From contig NZ_CP023397.1 in NCBI RefSeq assembly GCF_008808095.1, positions 496,001-560,000 on the forward strand: 64,000 nucleotides of DNA, in the 5' to 3' direction. The translations under genes and the position numbers were made by a program. The stretch is from Pseudoalteromonas ruthenica (GTDB lineage: Bacteria > Pseudomonadota > Gammaproteobacteria > Enterobacterales > Alteromonadaceae). This document shows, piece by piece, positions 44,596-54,332 of this stretch. Within the stretch, counting starts at the first letter, position 1. The number at the start of each line of letters is the position of its first letter. The notes beneath the pieces were generated by a model. The model saw only the letters and a list, made by a program, of their open reading frames with translations, was not told where the DNA came from and made no database searches.

Positions 44596-46018
44596 AGCAT
44601 TCGCTAAAGGCTTGCTCATATTCTTTGTAAGCTTTGTTCGCATCTTTATAGACGGGTTCACGCACTTGATGGCGACTCAAGGTTGTCACCGCGTGATGTG
44701 ATTCAAAATAGCGCAAGCATTGTTGTGTGTAACTTAACTCTAGTTTACTGAATATTTTACGTAAGGACTGTTCAGGTTCTTGCACTAATTGTTCGTAATG
44801 TATCGTGATCAGGTTTTCACCCAATGTGTCTCGCCAGTGTTGCATCAAGTTATCATAGCCTTCGTAGTAACGAGCTAGGGTGTCCATATGGCAGAAAAAG
44901 GGCTCATTGGCGCCAAAGTAATGACAAAATACTGACCAAGCCATGGGCTGGAAATTACGTCTCAAATCGATAAACACGGCATTCGGCATCAGTGCTTGAA
45001 TAGCTCCGAGAGCCTGAAAGTTAGCGGGGAGTTTATTGATCACGACACGGTGAGCGAGTTGATGCTTGGTCAGTTCATCAACGTACATCTGCCGCAGTCG
45101 GTTACGAATATCGGTGTTCGTATTGGCCATACAATGTGGGAAAGGAGCTTCATTGACCGCGCTCAAATAAGCCATCAGTTTGGCGCTAATAACGTCGTTT
45201 TCACCCAGGCTTGCTATGCTTGGGTGCTGACACAACATTTGCTCTAACAGGGTGGAACCCGTCCGTGGCATGCCAACAATAAACACCGGAATAAAGCTGG
45301 CCTTTAAGGTGTCTTGTTGGTCAGCAATAAAGGTTGTTGAAAACTGTGCTATGAGCGTGTTGATGTACTGCTCGAAGCCCTCGCCTAAAGGCGTACACAA
45401 GGTATATTGCATTTCATTGGCTAAACGATAGTGAGCAAAGGCCTGAGTTTTGTCACCACTGTTATGATAGCTTTTTGCCAAGCTATAATGCAGCACCACT
45501 TTGGCTTGCGTGCTGCGGCTTGCACTAAGCAGAGTGTGCATATGAGCAATCTGTTTAGAAGTAACACTATTACCTTTCAGTTGGCTTAACTCATAGTATA
45601 TGTAAGGGGTGACCGGGTGATCGGGGCAGCCCAAGCCATTGAGCAGGGCCTGCTTAGCTTTTTTGATATAGCCATAGGTAAGATGGTGCAGGGCTAAGCG
45701 ATAAAAGGACTCGCCGTTATGAGGAGCAATTTTGGTGCAGTAGTGCAGTACTTCATAAGCATCACTACGTTTCTCTAGGCCGTCAAATGCATCGGCAAGC
45801 GCAAATAAAGGGTCGAGTACTTTAGGGAGCCTTTGGCAGGCTTTTTGTAACAAATAGACTGCCTGAGGGTATTTCTCTAAGCGGATGGCAATGCGACCCA
45901 AACCAAACAGTGCTTCGCCTTGATTCGGGTCGGCTTCAAGCGCCGATTTAAAATGAAACTCGGCTTCCTTAAGTTTGTTTTCACTTAGCAGCTGATTAGC
46001 ACGCTCTAAAATAGTCAT
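44528..46018 (-). CDS. TPR-sulfotransferase
   Basis: A 496-residue protein. The first 230 residues are TPR repeats (GEALFGLGRIAIRLEKYPQA, SFYRLALHHLTYGYIKKAKQ). From about residue 245 a PAPS-dependent sulfotransferase follows: 5'-phosphosulfate loop VFIVGMPRTGSTLLEQML, and 3'-phosphate site near VFIDLRRNFQPMAWSVF. Such proteins sulfate peptides or glycans; with no secretion signal, the target is unknown. It overlaps the hydrolase gene at the 3' end. A damaged copy lies at 62885. Confidence 0.9.
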   Translation of the reverse strand: MTILERANQLLSENKLKEAEFHFKSALEADPNQGEALFGLGRIAIRLEKYPQAVYLLQKACQRLPKVLDPLFALADAFDGLEKRSDAYEVLHYCTKIAPHNGESFYRLALHHLTYGYIKKAKQALLNGLGCPDHPVTPYIYYELSQLKGNSVTSKQIAHMHTLLSASRSTQAKVVLHYSLAKSYHNSGDKTQAFAHYRLANEMQYTLCTPLGEGFEQYINTLIAQFSTTFIADQQDTLKASFIPVFIVGMPRTGSTLLEQMLCQHPSIASLGENDVISAKLMAYLSAVNEAPFPHCMANTNTDIRNRLRQMYVDELTKHQLAHRVVINKLPANFQALGAIQALMPNAVFIDLRRNFQPMAWSVFCHYFGANEPFFCHMDTLARYYEGYDNLMQHWRDTLGENLITIHYEQLVQEPEQSLRKIFSKLELSYTQQCLRYFESHHAVTTLSRHQVREPVYKDANKAYKEYEQAFSECFSRSVKTRPVHPETDPAALGDE

Positions 46019-46077
46019 AGTGATTCGGTAAAGCTTTTTAATTCAACATACCGTGCGGCCTGTGTCGACGCAAGCAT

Positions 46078-46103
46078 AAAAAAGGCGGGCTTTACGCCCG
46101 CCT
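46078..46103 (-). terminator. Intrinsic terminator of the large TonB receptor gene
   Basis: On the minus strand AGGCGGGC / GCCCGCCT with a 5-nt loop followed by a T run, 24 bp after the stop at 46127. Confidence 0.87.
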
Positions 46104-46126
46104 GTGATGTAGTTAATGCGCTTCTA

Positions 46127-48709
46127 TTAGAAGCTATAAGTCGCTTTTACGTAGTAATAGCCACCATTGAAACCAAACGGCGAGGTTTCATAGTACAAGC
46201 CACCCCAATTGTTATTAGGAATACCTGTACGGTCCTCGAAATCTAAAGGCTCTGCCTCTTGGTCGAAGATGTTTTGTGCACCCACAGATAGACCGATGGC
46301 TTCGGTGGGGTAGTAAGTCACCTCCGCATCAACCGTTACTGCGGCATCGGCCATTTTTGCTGTTTGGTCGAAGTCAACATGAACACCTTGGTACTCACCG
46401 AAGTAATTCACGCGCACAAAGCCAGAGAATGAATCCCATTGTTGTGACCAAGTTGCTGTACCACGATGATTAGGTAGGTCTTCCTCTAGGCGTTGTACTT
46501 TAAAGTCGCCGGTAATATCACTGAAGCTGGTTACTTCAGTTTCATTCCAGTTGTACGCCAAGCTAAAGGTTGAGAAACCATCGAGTAAATCAGTGCTGTA
46601 GTTGGCTACGATATCAACACCCTCAGTGGTGGTGTCGAAGTCATTGGTGAAGAAACTGACTTGTGCAAGTTGGTCGACATTCGGCACACCTGCTTGTTTT
46701 AAAATGTCTTTATCTTCATCGCTAAGCACGATTTTTTCTGATTGGCTGATACGGTCTTCTACATCGATGTTGTAGTAATCCATGGTTAGATAGAAATCAC
46801 CGTTTTGGTAAACCGCACCGAAGGTATAGCTATCAGATTCTTCCGGCTGTAGTTCTTCACCACCGAGTTGAACCGCAATCGGGTTAGTTGGTGGTAACAG
46901 CGCCGAATCAACCAACACGCCACTGCTTAGGTTCGTTTGCACGTTACTAACGTTCGCTTGCCCAACAGTAGGCGCACGGAAACCAGTGCTTAATGAACCA
47001 CGCAATGAGAACATGTCATTAATAGTGTAATGACCCGTTACTTTGTAGTTAGTTGTTGAACCAAAGCTGTCGTAATCTTCATAGCGCAGCGCCCAACCCA
47101 TTAAAAAGTTCTCAGTGAATGGTGTTTCGATATCAATATAGGCAGCATAGTTGCGGCGTGTGAACTCACCGGCTTGTGAAGGCTTAAAGCCAGGGAAGCC
47201 ATTAGAACCAATACTGAAGCCTTGCTCTGTTAGCGGGCCGATTTCAAATGAATCTTCATCGCCAGCGATCACGGTGAAGGTTTCTTCACGCCACTCAATA
47301 CCACCGGCAACGTTGGCATCGTAATACAAGCCCCAATCAAAGGTTCGGGTGATATCGAAGTTAAATGTTTTCTCTAGCTGCTCGTATTTACCTGGTGAGA
47401 AATCGCGCGGTGTTTGCGGGCCTAAAGAGGCATTTACGGTGTCATAGAGGAAGTAGCGTGAGGCGTTATAGCCCACTGAGCCGCTGGCATCATAGAGCCA
47501 ACCTTTGAGCCAACCATCGCTAAACTCACCTTTCACACCTGCCGTGAATGAGGTGTCAACGATATTACCGCCGAAGTTTGGCGTAAAACCACCAGGAAGA
47601 ATTTCATTAAAGGCAAAGCAATCAGGGTTATTAGCAACACCATTAATGTACTCTGGGTTGTCCAGTACGTTATCGTCGATTTGGATATTGGTTGGGCAGT
47701 TGCCGCTCATATCGCCAGTTAAATCACCCACCAGCAGCGTTTCACCGCCATCGTTGGAGTACACACCTGGGCGTGTATGCGGGTTACGATAATAGAAGCC
47801 ACCACGAACATCACGCTCAGAATAGTTTCCGAACATGTAGAACTCATCATCATTGGTTAGCTCTAAGCCAACATTACCAAAAATGGAAATGTCGTCTTCA
47901 ATCTCTGGGGTACCCCAAATTTGTGCAGGGTCGTCAATATCCGGCACGCCCGCCGCTGTTAACGCAATCGCGTCAGCGCGCTGAGTACTGCGACTTGTCG
48001 CATCAGCATTTTTATATTGGAAGCTTAAGTTAGCGAAGCCGTTATCAGTGAAAGGTAAACCAATGTTACCCGCAATTTGGGTGCTATCACCGTCGCCTTC
48101 GTAGTACTGCCCATGGCGTACTTCAAACGTACCCCCTTCGCTGGCATCTTTCAGCACGAAGTTCATTACCCCAGCAATTGCATCCGACCCGTACTGCGCC
48201 GCAGCACCATCGCGCAATACCTCTACTTGTTTCAGCGCGATGCTTGGGATCACTGAAATATCAGGGCCTTGTGCACCATCGTTAATACCACCGCCTAAAA
48301 ATGCGATGACCGAGGCGCGATGGCGGCGTTTACCATTGAGTAAGACGAGTGTGCTATCTGAGGGGAGACCTCGCAAGTTAGCAGGGCGCACAAGCGTTGC
48401 TGCGTCACTGATAGGGTTACTATGTACATTAAATGATGGAACAGTGCCTTTAAGCACTTCTAACATATCGGAATTACCCACCTTACTGAGCTCTTCACCG
48501 CCGATAATATCAACCGGAACAGGAGAACTGCCGATAGAGCGTGGCGCAGCACGAGACCCTACGACGGCGATTTTTTCAATATTTTTCGTTTTTTCAGCGT
48601 TGCTCTCGTCTTCAGCAAGTGCATTACCGGTGTGTAGCAGCGCTACCGTTGATGTGGAAAGAAGTGCGCAGCGAACGGCTGCTTGCAGAGTTCTGTATTT
48701 CAACTTCAT
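46127..48709 (-). CDS. TonB-dependent receptor
   Basis: An outer-membrane receptor of 860 residues: signal peptide ending GNALAED, TonB-box region EKIAVVGSRAAPRS, plug (LRGLPSDSTLVLLNGKRRH, VEVLRDGAAAQYGSDAIAG) and barrel ending YYYVKATYSF. This subclass, with a GSRAAPRS start and LNGKRRHR plug, is common in Alteromonadales; its substrate is not known and the sequence has no siderophore-specific sign. No Fur-box-like site is obvious upstream. Monocistronic with its own terminator. Confidence 0.92.
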   Translation of the reverse strand: MKLKYRTLQAAVRCALLSTSTVALLHTGNALAEDESNAEKTKNIEKIAVVGSRAAPRSIGSSPVPVDIIGGEELSKVGNSDMLEVLKGTVPSFNVHSNPISDAATLVRPANLRGLPSDSTLVLLNGKRRHRASVIAFLGGGINDGAQGPDISVIPSIALKQVEVLRDGAAAQYGSDAIAGVMNFVLKDASEGGTFEVRHGQYYEGDGDSTQIAGNIGLPFTDNGFANLSFQYKNADATSRSTQRADAIALTAAGVPDIDDPAQIWGTPEIEDDISIFGNVGLELTNDDEFYMFGNYSERDVRGGFYYRNPHTRPGVYSNDGGETLLVGDLTGDMSGNCPTNIQIDDNVLDNPEYINGVANNPDCFAFNEILPGGFTPNFGGNIVDTSFTAGVKGEFSDGWLKGWLYDASGSVGYNASRYFLYDTVNASLGPQTPRDFSPGKYEQLEKTFNFDITRTFDWGLYYDANVAGGIEWREETFTVIAGDEDSFEIGPLTEQGFSIGSNGFPGFKPSQAGEFTRRNYAAYIDIETPFTENFLMGWALRYEDYDSFGSTTNYKVTGHYTINDMFSLRGSLSTGFRAPTVGQANVSNVQTNLSSGVLVDSALLPPTNPIAVQLGGEELQPEESDSYTFGAVYQNGDFYLTMDYYNIDVEDRISQSEKIVLSDEDKDILKQAGVPNVDQLAQVSFFTNDFDTTTEGVDIVANYSTDLLDGFSTFSLAYNWNETEVTSFSDITGDFKVQRLEEDLPNHRGTATWSQQWDSFSGFVRVNYFGEYQGVHVDFDQTAKMADAAVTVDAEVTYYPTEAIGLSVGAQNIFDQEAEPLDFEDRTGIPNNNWGGLYYETSPFGFNGGYYYVKATYSF

Positions 48710-48913
48710 ATTGTATCCCCCAGTTAGTATACAGATTTATGATTCTTTGTTGTCATTGTGTATAAGGTATCTATACATGTTGTTTACAATAGATTCAACA
48801 CAACAATAACTTTTGTTACAAAATATTAGACCTAAGTGGGAGAAAATCCTTGGTGCTAGCGTCTAGGAGTTATCTGTGTGACAATCATTTAGTAACTACT
48901 TAGTGAAGACCTT

Positions 48914-49315
48914 ATGCGCATCTATCGTTTATTCCATCGCGCTCCAATCCGCGTGCTGCTTATTTCTCGGCGGCGACAAAAATTGAAATTACGTCGCGCG
49001 ATGGTGACGGTGAAGTGGGCCTTGGCGCAAGAACGCCAAGAAACAAAAGAGATGCTGGATATCTACCGACGCTACACGCGTGGTAACGCCACTAAGCATG
49101 AACTCAAAGTGGCGAATGAACAGTTTGTGGATATTTTAAAGGGGCTGGGTTTAGGCGTGTTTGCAATACTGCCATTTGCACCTATTACCATCCCCCTTGT
49201 TGTTAAAATTGCCAAGCTGGTAGGGGTTGAGGTGTTACCTAGCTCGTTCAGTCACCCTAAACCACCAGCTAAGAATTCATCCCGCTGCGACGACAATTCC
49301 CCTCCTCAGGACTAG
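48914..49315 (+). CDS. LETM1-like domain protein
   Basis: A 133-residue protein with a basic N-terminus and one hydrophobic segment. The core FVDILKGLGLGVFAILPFAP and ITIPLVVKIAKLVGVEVLPS resembles the membrane-proximal part of mitochondrial LETM1 (F-x-L-x-PF-x-(I/V)-x-P...LPS-F). In mitochondria LETM1 is linked to K+/H+ or Ca2+ exchange and to ribosome binding; the role of such short bacterial proteins is not known. A stop and the divergent TonB receptor lie upstream; nothing is coupled downstream. Confidence 0.72.
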   Translation: MRIYRLFHRAPIRVLLISRRRQKLKLRRAMVTVKWALAQERQETKEMLDIYRRYTRGNATKHELKVANEQFVDILKGLGLGVFAILPFAPITIPLVVKIAKLVGVEVLPSSFSHPKPPAKNSSRCDDNSPPQD

Positions 49316-49351
49316 TTTAGACACTGGCGTGCCCAACTAGGCGGCGCTCAG

Positions 49352-50497
49352 CTAACTGCCCGGTTGAGTGGGGAGGGCAGTGTTGTTGTCGATATACACA
49401 TTGCGACTAAGGGGATCAATGTAAAGAAAATCGCTGTCCGGGGCGAGTTCATATTCGTTTCCAGAAATATGTACTCCATCGAAAGAAGCGTGATCAGAGT
49501 AGCTGTAGGTTCGCACAATATCACGCCAGTTGGTTTCCTCGGCGAAGTGGACTTGCTCAAAACGGTTATCGCGCACGGTCAACGCGTACACAGGGCGCAG
49601 TTGCTCTCTGCCAAGACTATTTAGGCGCAGACCAAATCGAGTGTTATGAATAAAGTTTTTCTCAAACATAATGTTATCCCACGGGATTTGTCGGGGAGCT
49701 TGAGAGTTCGGGTATAAGTTCATAACAAACCCATCAATGTTCATAAAGCGATTATGAGCGACCCACAAATCTGAGTAGTAGCTCACCTCAAATGCGGTCT
49801 TGTTAATATCCTTAAAGGTATTGAACAACACATTCGCAGTTTGTGCTGGCGCACGAGTTGAAAGCTTAAGGGTACAACTCTCAAATTCATTGTCCAACAC
49901 CACAATATCATTCACCCCTCCCACGTAAGAGTTTGTCTGTGCTTGTGTTGTTGTCACTTGCCGACACTGACTAAAGCGGTTGCTGGCGATCATGACTTCA
50001 CGGGTATTGGTGGTGAAATAATCGGCTTCAGGCCCAGAGGTCACGCGCAAAGCGGCATCACCAAAGTTGCTAAACTCATTGCCGATAATTTTTACGTTTG
50101 TAGCCGAGGCGATATACACACCTTGTTTGCCCCAGGTGCTAACTTGGTGACCGTTATGGAGCCCTTGAAAATGTAACGAGCTCAGGGTGAAGTCTTGCGC
50201 TGGTTTAACGTAAAGCAAGTATTCTCCAGAAAAGTTTGCACACTTTTTTAATTTACTCTGTGTAAAAGAGCGCAAAGTGATTTGCTCACTGTGTTGCAAC
50301 ACTAAGGTGGTGCACACATCGTACGTGCCCTCAGCAAAGATTAGCGTGTCACCTTTGGCCAGTGAGTCGAGGGCGCTTTGTATCGCTACGCTGTCATCTT
50401 GTTGATCATCGGCTGTGGCGCCGAAATCGCCGACATGCACATTTTCTGCGTGGGCAACGAAAGAAAAAAGTAAAAGAAAGTAAATAAATCGCGTCAT
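49352..50497 (-). CDS. Secreted right-handed parallel beta-helix protein
   Basis: A 381-residue exported protein: signal peptide (FIYFLLLFSFVAHAEN) and a pectate-lyase-superfamily start VGDFGATADDQQDDSVAIQS, which is the usual N-cap of GH28 and related beta-helix enzymes. The rest is a series of N-x-F/V coil repeats (VKIIGNEFSNFGDAALRV, REVMIASNRFSQC, NDIVVLDNEFESC). It probably binds or cleaves a polysaccharide; lyase, hydrolase or epimerase cannot be told apart by eye. Confidence 0.8.
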   Translation of the reverse strand: MTRFIYFLLLFSFVAHAENVHVGDFGATADDQQDDSVAIQSALDSLAKGDTLIFAEGTYDVCTTLVLQHSEQITLRSFTQSKLKKCANFSGEYLLYVKPAQDFTLSSLHFQGLHNGHQVSTWGKQGVYIASATNVKIIGNEFSNFGDAALRVTSGPEADYFTTNTREVMIASNRFSQCRQVTTTQAQTNSYVGGVNDIVVLDNEFESCTLKLSTRAPAQTANVLFNTFKDINKTAFEVSYYSDLWVAHNRFMNIDGFVMNLYPNSQAPRQIPWDNIMFEKNFIHNTRFGLRLNSLGREQLRPVYALTVRDNRFEQVHFAEETNWRDIVRTYSYSDHASFDGVHISGNEYELAPDSDFLYIDPLSRNVYIDNNTALPTQPGS

Positions 50498-50621
50498 GAT
50501 GGATCCTTGAAAATAGATAATTCAAAGTCGTGGTTCTGACTGGTAATGCGATGTAGGGAACCGGTTACCTTTAGCATAGTGTGCCATCCTCAGAGTCTCA
50601 ATGTATTTGCTTAAAAGCACG

Positions 50622-51155
50622 CTAATACAGCGTAAAATATTCAATCGGGCGATAGACCAAGCCTTGCTCATCACGGGTCGACTCAAACAATGTAAAACTA
50701 TGCACTTGCATATCAAAAGCTGGCATCGGTTGAGCAACTGTGGGCATCGCTTTGCAGTTTCTTGCTAGGGTGATGTGGGGGCGATAGCGCCGGTGCGGAT
50801 CTTCAATATGATGTTTTTGTGCTATCTCTTTGAGGTCATTGTGCAGTGTGAATAACGCATCAGGTGGTGAGATGGGGCGAAGGTGAAAAATGCCATTACT
50901 GGGCCACCAATCGATGTCAGCCACCTTTAAGTTAAACTTCCTAAGCTGCAGGGCTCTCACTTCTTTAATCAGCGCAGCCTCTGTATTCAAAGAGGTACTG
51001 CCAAGAAATAACAGGGTTAAGTGCCAGTTTCGTGGTTGCGTAAAGGCTTTATCGGCAATGACATGGTGTTGTAACCAGTGCGCGAGTGAAGACTTTGCCT
51101 CATTGCTTAAACCCAGAGCAAAAAACAACCGTCGGCTGGAAAGTGAAGACGCCAT
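50622..51155 (-). CDS. thpR: RNA 2',3'-cyclic phosphodiesterase (ThpR/LigT)
   Basis: A 177-residue 2H-phosphoesterase. The two catalytic HxTx motifs are HLTLLFLG (around residue 44) and HITLARNC (around 127). The start SRRLFFALGLSNEAKSSLA is canonical for ThpR. It hydrolyses 2',3'-cyclic phosphates of RNA ends. The next gene on the other strand begins 70 bp away. Confidence 0.92.
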   Translation of the reverse strand: MASSLSSRRLFFALGLSNEAKSSLAHWLQHHVIADKAFTQPRNWHLTLLFLGSTSLNTEAALIKEVRALQLRKFNLKVADIDWWPSNGIFHLRPISPPDALFTLHNDLKEIAQKHHIEDPHRRYRPHITLARNCKAMPTVAQPMPAFDMQVHSFTLFESTRDEQGLVYRPIEYFTLY

Positions 51156-51227
51156 TACTCATCCTATACCAATTATAAGGCGAACTTGATATGCTGGATA
51201 TTATCAGCAACCAACGATGAGTCTGCA

Positions 51228-52594
51228 ATGAATCTTTTGGTAAATACGCCGCGTAAGGATAACGCGCCAATCCCTTTTTATGTTATCAATCAAAACAACT
51301 TAGAGACATGGTCTGAGCAACAGGATGACTTTACCCGAACTTGGGTATTGCGTTCACTCGGTGGAGGTCAAGGTCTATGTGTTGTGCCAAATACCGACAA
51401 TGGCGAACCTAAACTGGCAGTCTTAGTCAGCGATAATGAGCAAAGTGTGTGGGCCGCTGGAGACAGTGTGAACAAGTTGCCAGAGGGCGATTATCAACTG
51501 ACGGACTGCGCCAACGAACGTGATATTGCCCTGGGTTTTGCGCTCGGTGGCTATCAATTCACCGGGTATAAACAACGAATGCACCGAAAGCGCGTTTACT
51601 CATAACCGATAAGGCGTTGTTCAATGAGCTGGTAGCCAGTGTTGAGTCGACAAACTTAGTGCGCGATCTTGTTAATACGCCTGCGGCGGATATGATGCCT
51701 CAACACTTAAGTGAAGTCATGAGCGACTTAGCTGAGCGTTACGATGGCCAATTTTCACAGTGGATCGGTGATGAGCTATTAGAGCAAAACTATCCGACCA
51801 TTCATTTGGTCGGTCGTGCGAGCGAAAACAAGCCGCGATTGCTTGATTTGCGCTGGGGCGATAAAAAAGCGCCTAAAATCATTTGGTAGGCAAGGGCGTA
51901 TGCTTTGACTCCGGCGGTTTAGATTTAAAGCCTGCGGCGGGCATGCGTTTAATGAAAAAAGACATGGGCGGTGCGGCGCATGTATTGGGCCTTGCTAATA
52001 TGATTATGGCAGCTGGGTTAAACGTGCAGCTACGGGTGTTAATTCCTGCAGTCGAAAATGCGGTATCACGTAATGCGTTTCGCCCAGGTGATGTGGTTAA
52101 AACTCGTAAAGGCATTACCGTTGAAATTGACAATACCGATGCCGAGGGTCGCTTAGTGTTGTGCGATGCGCTTGATGAAGCGCAGCAAGATAACCCCGAT
52201 CTTATTATCGATTCGCCACCCTCACCGGCGCTATGCGAATTGCTCTTGGCACCGAGTTACCCGGTTTTTCAGTAGCGATGATGGCATCGCTCAGGCGTTG
52301 ACAGAGGCTGGCTATCAAAGCCAAGATCCAGTATGGCGTATGCCACTGTTTGCTCAGTATAAAAACTTGTTGAAAAGCGACGTGGCGGATATGAGCAACT
52401 GCTCACAAGGGCCATTTGGCGGCGCCATTACCGCAGCGCTTTACCTGCAAGAGTTTGTTGCTAAAGAAACACCTTGGGTACACTTTGATGTTATGGCGTG
52501 GAATGTGCGCGCACTACCAGGCCGCCCGGTAGGTGGTGAGGCCTTTGGTATTCGTGCTGCATACACTATGTTGCAACAGCGCTTTGGTAGCTAA
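51228..52594 (+). pseudogene. M17 leucyl-aminopeptidase-family protein, four frameshifts
   Basis: Reading frames join into one peptidase of about 456 residues if four single bases are added: an A at 51570-51572, a T at 51882-51884, a T at 52212-52213, and a T in the run 52265-52269. Restored, it reads VGKGVCFDSGGLDLKP, MKKDMGGAAHVLG, and IDNTDAEGRLVLCDAL, the M17 metal-binding motifs, then DFATLTGAMRIALGTELPGF. The corrected length fits the family, and all errors are deletions in short homopolymers, so I think the living gene is intact and the sequence is faulty. M17 enzymes cleave N-terminal residues with two metal ions. Start is the ATG at 51228. Confidence 0.85.
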
Positions 52595-52611
52595 GCAAAA
52601 AAAGTTACACT

Positions 52612-52635
52612 AAAGGCTGCGTAAGCGGCCTTTTT
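52612..52635 (+). terminator. Terminator after the aminopeptidase gene
   Basis: Stem AAAGGCTGC / GCGGCCTTT (one G-U pair) with GTAA loop and a short T tail. It overlaps the stop codon of the convergent SpoIIAA-like gene. Confidence 0.72.
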
Positions 52636-53010
52636 AATGTTCAGATAACCAGGCGATTGCCGCGCGAGGGTCGTCGAAATATTTAACTTCGCCACTAACA
52701 AACCAATTTGCAACACTTGCCGCGAAGCTTTGCCACCGCTTATGGCCGTACAAGGCTATGCGTTTAAATTGCTTACGATGAATAACCCTAACTTGAAGTC
52801 ATCCCACATAGCTCGTGTCGTAAAACCGTCTAGCTGACTGGCGTCGATGAAAACATCGACAATGGGCTCGTCAATATCAGCCAAGGCCGAAGCGAATAAT
52901 GGCGTCAGTAGTTGATAATGCTCATGATTCAACGTACCGGTCAGTACTAAGGCGATATAGATGCGCTGCTGGTGGCGCTCTATATCTACTTTCAAACCGT
53001 CTTTAGCCAT
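52634..53010 (-). pseudogene. SpoIIAA-like (STAS-fold) protein, one frameshift
   Basis: The N-terminal 78 residues (LKVDIERHQQRIYIALVLTG) are followed in another frame by RKQFKRIALYGHKRWQSFAA and SGEVKYFDDPRAAIAWL, typical of the SpoIIAA-like family. One missing base in the CCC run 52786-52788 joins them into about 125 residues, the family length. The family binds small ligands or lipids; its role is not known. The break is probably a sequencing error. Confidence 0.82.
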
Positions 53011-53105
53011 AACACTGTTCCTATATAGCTCACGCTCAAGGTAACCATAGCGGTATTTATGAAAGTTTTAAAGTAATTGGGACGCCATTGCAGCCCATAG
53101 TCGCG

Positions 53106-54173
53106 TTACCCTTGTTGGCAGGCCGTTACCGCCTCGGCAATGAGCTCTAACCCAGTTTGCGAGCACTCAGGTAAAGCCGCTTGACTGTCACGCACTGGAG
53201 TTACACGCTCACCCCACTTTATGTAACTGGCTGCCCATGTCAGGCCAGCGCCGAAGGCGGCTGACATTATATTCGCGCCAGGTTTGACCATCCCTCTTTC
53301 GACAGCCTCACACAAGGCAATGGCAATGGTTGCTGCGGAGGTATTGCCGTATTCATCGATATTAACCATCACTTTGTCATCGTCTACTTTTAAGCGCTGT
53401 TGAATTGATTGGATAATTCGTAAGTTCGCTTGGGTGTGGTACTAATACATCGATGTCATCGAGGCTAAGTTGTGCCTGACTCAACACATCGTCGCAGGCT
53501 ACACTCATGCCTTTGACGGCACGTTGAAGATTTCCGGGCCAACAAAGTTTAAATCAGACCCGCCAATGGTCTGGTATTTATTCACGTTTGGTGCCAAAGT
53601 TACTAATATGCAAAATTGAACGGTCGCTGCTGTCACAGCCACTTTTGCTCGCGAGTAACCCTAATGGTTGCTCACTGGCTTGCAGTACCACCGCACCGGC
53701 GCCATCACCAAATAACACCGCACTGTCACGCAGGGCCCAATTGACATACCACAGCATGCGCTCGGCGGCGACTACAACAGCGGTTTAATCATGCCTGCCT
53801 GGATTTGAGCCGTGGCCATTGCAGCGCATATAAAAAACCAGAGCAGGCGGCGTTACTGTCACAGGTTGCGGCCCCTTTGGCGCCTAGGCGTTGTTGTACT
53901 TCCGAGGCTGTGTTGGCGACCATGGTACTCGGTGTGCAAGTGGCAACCAGCACGAGATCAAGCTGCTCGGCGTCAACGCCAGCACAATCTAACGCGCGTT
54001 GAGCGGCCACGTTGCAAGCTCGGCAGTGCTTACGTGGCTAATATGGCGGGCTTTAATACCGGTGCGAGAGCTGATCCACTCATCTGAGGTATCAACCACG
54101 GTGGCAATGTCATCGTTAGTAATGCGTGCTGTGGGATACATTTGCCCCAGCCAGTGATCTCTGCATAGTGCAT
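53106..54173 (-). pseudogene. FabH-like 3-oxoacyl-ACP synthase III, about seven indels
   Basis: The region restores to a ketoacyl synthase of about 356 residues. It starts [18 protein letters not shown], has [13 protein letters not shown], the catalytic Cys in [14 protein letters not shown], His in PHQANLRII, and Asn in [12 protein letters not shown]. Reading it needs five base additions (near 54130, 54010, 53818, 53785 and 53523) and two removals (near 53578 and 53433). Thiolase-fold FabH enzymes start fatty-acid chains with acetyl-CoA. All motifs are conserved, so sequencing error is more likely than decay. No other fab genes are nearby. Confidence 0.82.
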
Positions 54174-54332
54174 AAAAATTCCTAAGGTTGCTGCGTCGGA
54201 CGTTTGTTTATTCATCTGGCCCGATCTCTTTGCTATGGCAACTTTATACCAAAATGCAGCGTTTGGTCGAGTTATACTGGTTTGCACCGGCAAAGTAGTT
54301 CAGGTAAAAGAAAATAATAACCAAGGAAAACA

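Larger units (their letters stand above)
41838..45656 (+). repeat. Large direct repeat, copy 1
   Basis: This 3.8-kb segment (end of the solute-binding gene, tdk, rlmF, alpha/beta hydrolase and most of the sulfotransferase) recurs at 60195-64000. Copy 1 has all genes intact and is the reference copy. See the entry for copy 2 for differences. Confidence 0.95.

Noticed and set aside
48240..48809. A 189-codon frame antisense to the large TonB receptor
   Set aside because: It overlaps a well-supported receptor gene; the composition (Ser/Pro/Thr-rich) is that of an antisense frame.
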